This document shows, in pieces, positions 43,601 to 44,343 of a stretch of 44,343 nt of DNA (its first letter is position 1; each line of letters opens with the position of its first letter). The notes beneath the pieces are model-generated. The model was not told the DNA's origin. It saw only the letters and a list, made by a program, of their open reading frames with translations, and searched no databases. Source of the stretch: Lachnospiraceae bacterium (GTDB lineage: Bacteria; Bacillota; Clostridia; Lachnospirales; Lachnospiraceae); assembly GCA_017889125.1 (NCBI GenBank), contig JAGHER010000199.1:1-44343 (forward strand), given 5' to 3'. Position numbers and translations under genes: made by a program.

Positions 43601-44343
43601 CGCATCTGTCGGTATTGTCCTCCGGAACCTGATTGATTGCTGCCTGCACGGTGCGGTAAACGGGAACGCCATTTTCCTCCGTGCCGTCTGCTCCGGTAAA
43701 GGAAGCATCCACCACCATATCATAATTGGTCAGATACACATAATTATAGGTATATCGGGAAACCGCTCCGGAAGCATCCTGCAGATACAGGGTTACATCG
43801 TTTCTTCCCTCCTGAAGGGTGAGATCCAGATGGAAGGATTCCCTAGCTCCCAGGTCAATAGCTCCCTGCTGCTCTCCATTTACCTCTGCGGTAAGGGTGC
43901 ACGCTTTTTCCGCAATGCCTTCCAGAATAATCTCTTCCTGGTAAGCGGTGTCATAGGATTTTCTGGTGATGGTAAGGCCCACCGCTTCATCCTCATAAGC
44001 GTATTCTCCTGTCCGGTCTGTGCAGGCCACTGACCACACTGTTTCCGAGGGATTGCTGTAATTATCTGCAGAGTAGGCAACTACGGAATAATAATAGGGC
44101 ATATCCGGCTCGATTGCCATATCCTCATAGGAAGTTTCCGTCACCTCCGCAAGCAGCTGCTTGTTTTCCTCTGTCTCATCGAAGGAGTAGCGGTACACCT
44201 CATAACGCACCGCATCCGTCACGGCGTTCCAGGTAAGCTTCAGGCTGTTTGTGCCTTCTGCTATCGTTACCGCAGGGGAAGGCAGCGCGGCAATCACGTT
44301 CACCGGTGTATCCATGGCCACATAAGTATTCCGGTTCTCCTCA
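40662..44343 (-). CDS. Secreted pectinesterase/pectate lyase with cell-wall-binding repeats (N-terminus outside window)
   Basis: The frame is open to the window edge, so the signal peptide and any further domains are missing. Numbering from 44321, a fibronectin type III-like domain spans about 12-100. A pectinesterase domain (about 205-480) has KEGSYREHLTV, GYQDTV (Q344, D345), NVDFIYGNDPRALFEDC (D366) and LLARPWG. A PL1 pectate lyase domain (about 575-930) has DIWIDHCTFYKAYDG and DRMPRMRYGDAHVYNC with the catalytic arginine. A 12-residue Pro/Glu repeat (995-1047) leads to five choline-binding-type repeats (GTWYYMDAVNGDMKTGW and so on) to the end at 1219. One chain would thus de-esterify and cleave homogalacturonan at the cell surface. 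Confidence 0.93.
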   Translation of the reverse strand, partial: EENRNTYVAMDTPVNVIAALPSPAVTIAEGTNSLKLTWNAVTDAVRYEVYRYSFDETEENKQLLAEVTETSYEDMAIEPDMPYYYSVVAYSADNYSNPSETVWSVACTDRTGEYAYEDEAVGLTITRKSYDTAYQEEIILEGIAEKACTLTAEVNGEQQGAIDLGARESFHLDLTLQEGRNDVTLYLQDASGAVSRYTYNYVYLTNYDMVVDASFTGADGTEENGVPVYRTVQAAINQVPEDNTDRCVILVKEGSYREHLTVDKPYVSLIGEDRNKTVIHFYDKEESPEGGDMAKRCAVYVTSAAEGFSAENLTFENDYVYTGAGGNESADALRNDAEYAMYVNLALKGYQDTVCANKGMQYYYKCEIWGNVDFIYGNDPRALFEDCDLIFRYNGTKNSGYVAAPKTDADAEYGLLFNDCRILSQEGCSGSKYLLARPWGADGAVTFIDTYMGKIVNAAEPYSDMSGNAFMNARFFEYGTYGPGFAVNTSRRQISAAKAAAMLSEAGLGWDPQEEVLSLSTDGIYVGDIVTPGAPKYDVQVYDPDTYLETDGDDTGLGRFALEGYAKAGGVTGGGLLKETSDSYYQVDTAEEFLQALMEVKTKGSKAVIELTADIGLGCNEIENFDSYSSVIKPYGAQPLTHPELIRTGTSILMIQNMSNLTIFSQNGSRILHANVDFKNSENIIIRNLAFDELWEWDEDTAGDYDRNDWDYMTIESESTDIWIDHCTFYKAYDGVVDIKNPSETSTSNVTISWCEFLPGSRDEFFDVMMDELKSNPEKYPYYSHLLNDYGMTEEQIYSYAYGQKKTHLLGQSDDATNARNIRLTLANNHYKDSMDRMPRMRYGDAHVYNCILDASDLYTARNAIANPEAAAKIVSNGASSTCGGQVLLENCYIDGIVNALNSGNGSSPAGYINAVNSVYYLDGVQTVLEPKSNSTADDRVLILDADAFKRGLPYDEPVYYDAESLDEIIVPNAGAGRLDMTVLQWEKGTYYDDTWTGDGNEPETPVEPEEPSEPETPVGPEEPSEPETPVGPEEPSEPETPVNPEEPSEPEIPQKPERDEDSRGDSDYKIDRTVPSVIAAGGSAHTMITGSVPSTTRDGQWKQLPGGGWNLIKADGSTARNEWAYLNGRTWYLFDSEGKMVQGWANVNGTWYYMDAVNGDMKTGWQLVNGVWYYMDAVNGGMKTGWQLVGEKWYYLDPATGSMRTGRIQVDGVWYSLNPDGSWVG
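41178..41339 (-). repeat. 36-bp tandem repeats encoding a Pro/Glu linker
   Basis: Four and a half in-frame copies encode EPETPVGPEEPS. They act as a wall-spanning linker between catalytic and wall-binding parts of the pectinase. The copies are near-identical and are prone to length change. Confidence 0.9.

Overview
The window reads as chromosome of a spore-forming, gut-type clostridium, most likely Lachnospiraceae. This rests on Bacillus-like synteny of the division cluster running into spoIIGA-sigE, a Spo0E-like phosphatase, AGGAGG ribosome-binding sites, sigma-A promoters, and a secreted pectin-degrading protein with choline-binding-type wall repeats. Almost every gene is on the minus strand; the exceptions are a LysR regulator and three small RNA genes. 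No tRNA, rRNA, CRISPR array or insertion sequence was seen.

Layout from left to right. (1) 1-6630: a membrane acyltransferase cut by the window edge, a double YcxB-like membrane protein, and the mreB-recD2-comF group. (2) 6676-8215: a candidate structured small RNA and a stand-alone AAA/DUF4143 ATPase. (3) 8283-12430: a three-gene GlpA-like FAD dehydrogenase operon with a divergent LysR regulator. (4) 12482-12993: two more copies of the small RNA, each with its own promoter and terminator. (5) 13051-18050: a CmpB-like membrane protein, then DUF1015, serA and serC (serine synthesis). (6) 18245-22867: ilvB, ilvD and leuB (branched-chain amino acids) behind one sigma-A promoter. (7) 23152-39185: a dcw (division and cell wall) cluster transcribed as mraZ, rsmH, ftsL, two FtsI/SpoVD-type penicillin-binding proteins, mraY, murD, ftsW, murA, ftsQ, ftsZ, spoIIGA, sigE. 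The order matches Bacillus subtilis, but murE, murG, murB and ftsA are missing and murA is present. (8) 39456-40491: lgt and a 51-residue Spo0E-like gene. (9) 40662-44343: a very large pectinesterase/pectate lyase, open at the right edge.

The most unusual content is the three-copy small RNA family at about 6716, 12521 and 12840. The copies share a 20-nt core and hairpins whose stems covary and mostly carry GNRA or UNCG tetraloops. They also share an unpaired run of 4 to 7 C that could pair with Shine-Dalgarno sequences. Each copy sits behind a promoter with no clear -35 element but two 11-bp tandem half-sites at exactly the same distance from a TATACT -10. This looks like a regulon of small RNAs driven by one activator, analogous in plan, not in sequence, to the streptococcal CiaR csRNAs. 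Second come two low-complexity additions to neighbouring division proteins: an arginine-rich extension of about 280 residues on FtsW and an acidic insertion of about 90 residues in MurD. Third is a spoIIG promoter that keeps the wide-spaced Spo0A-type layout.
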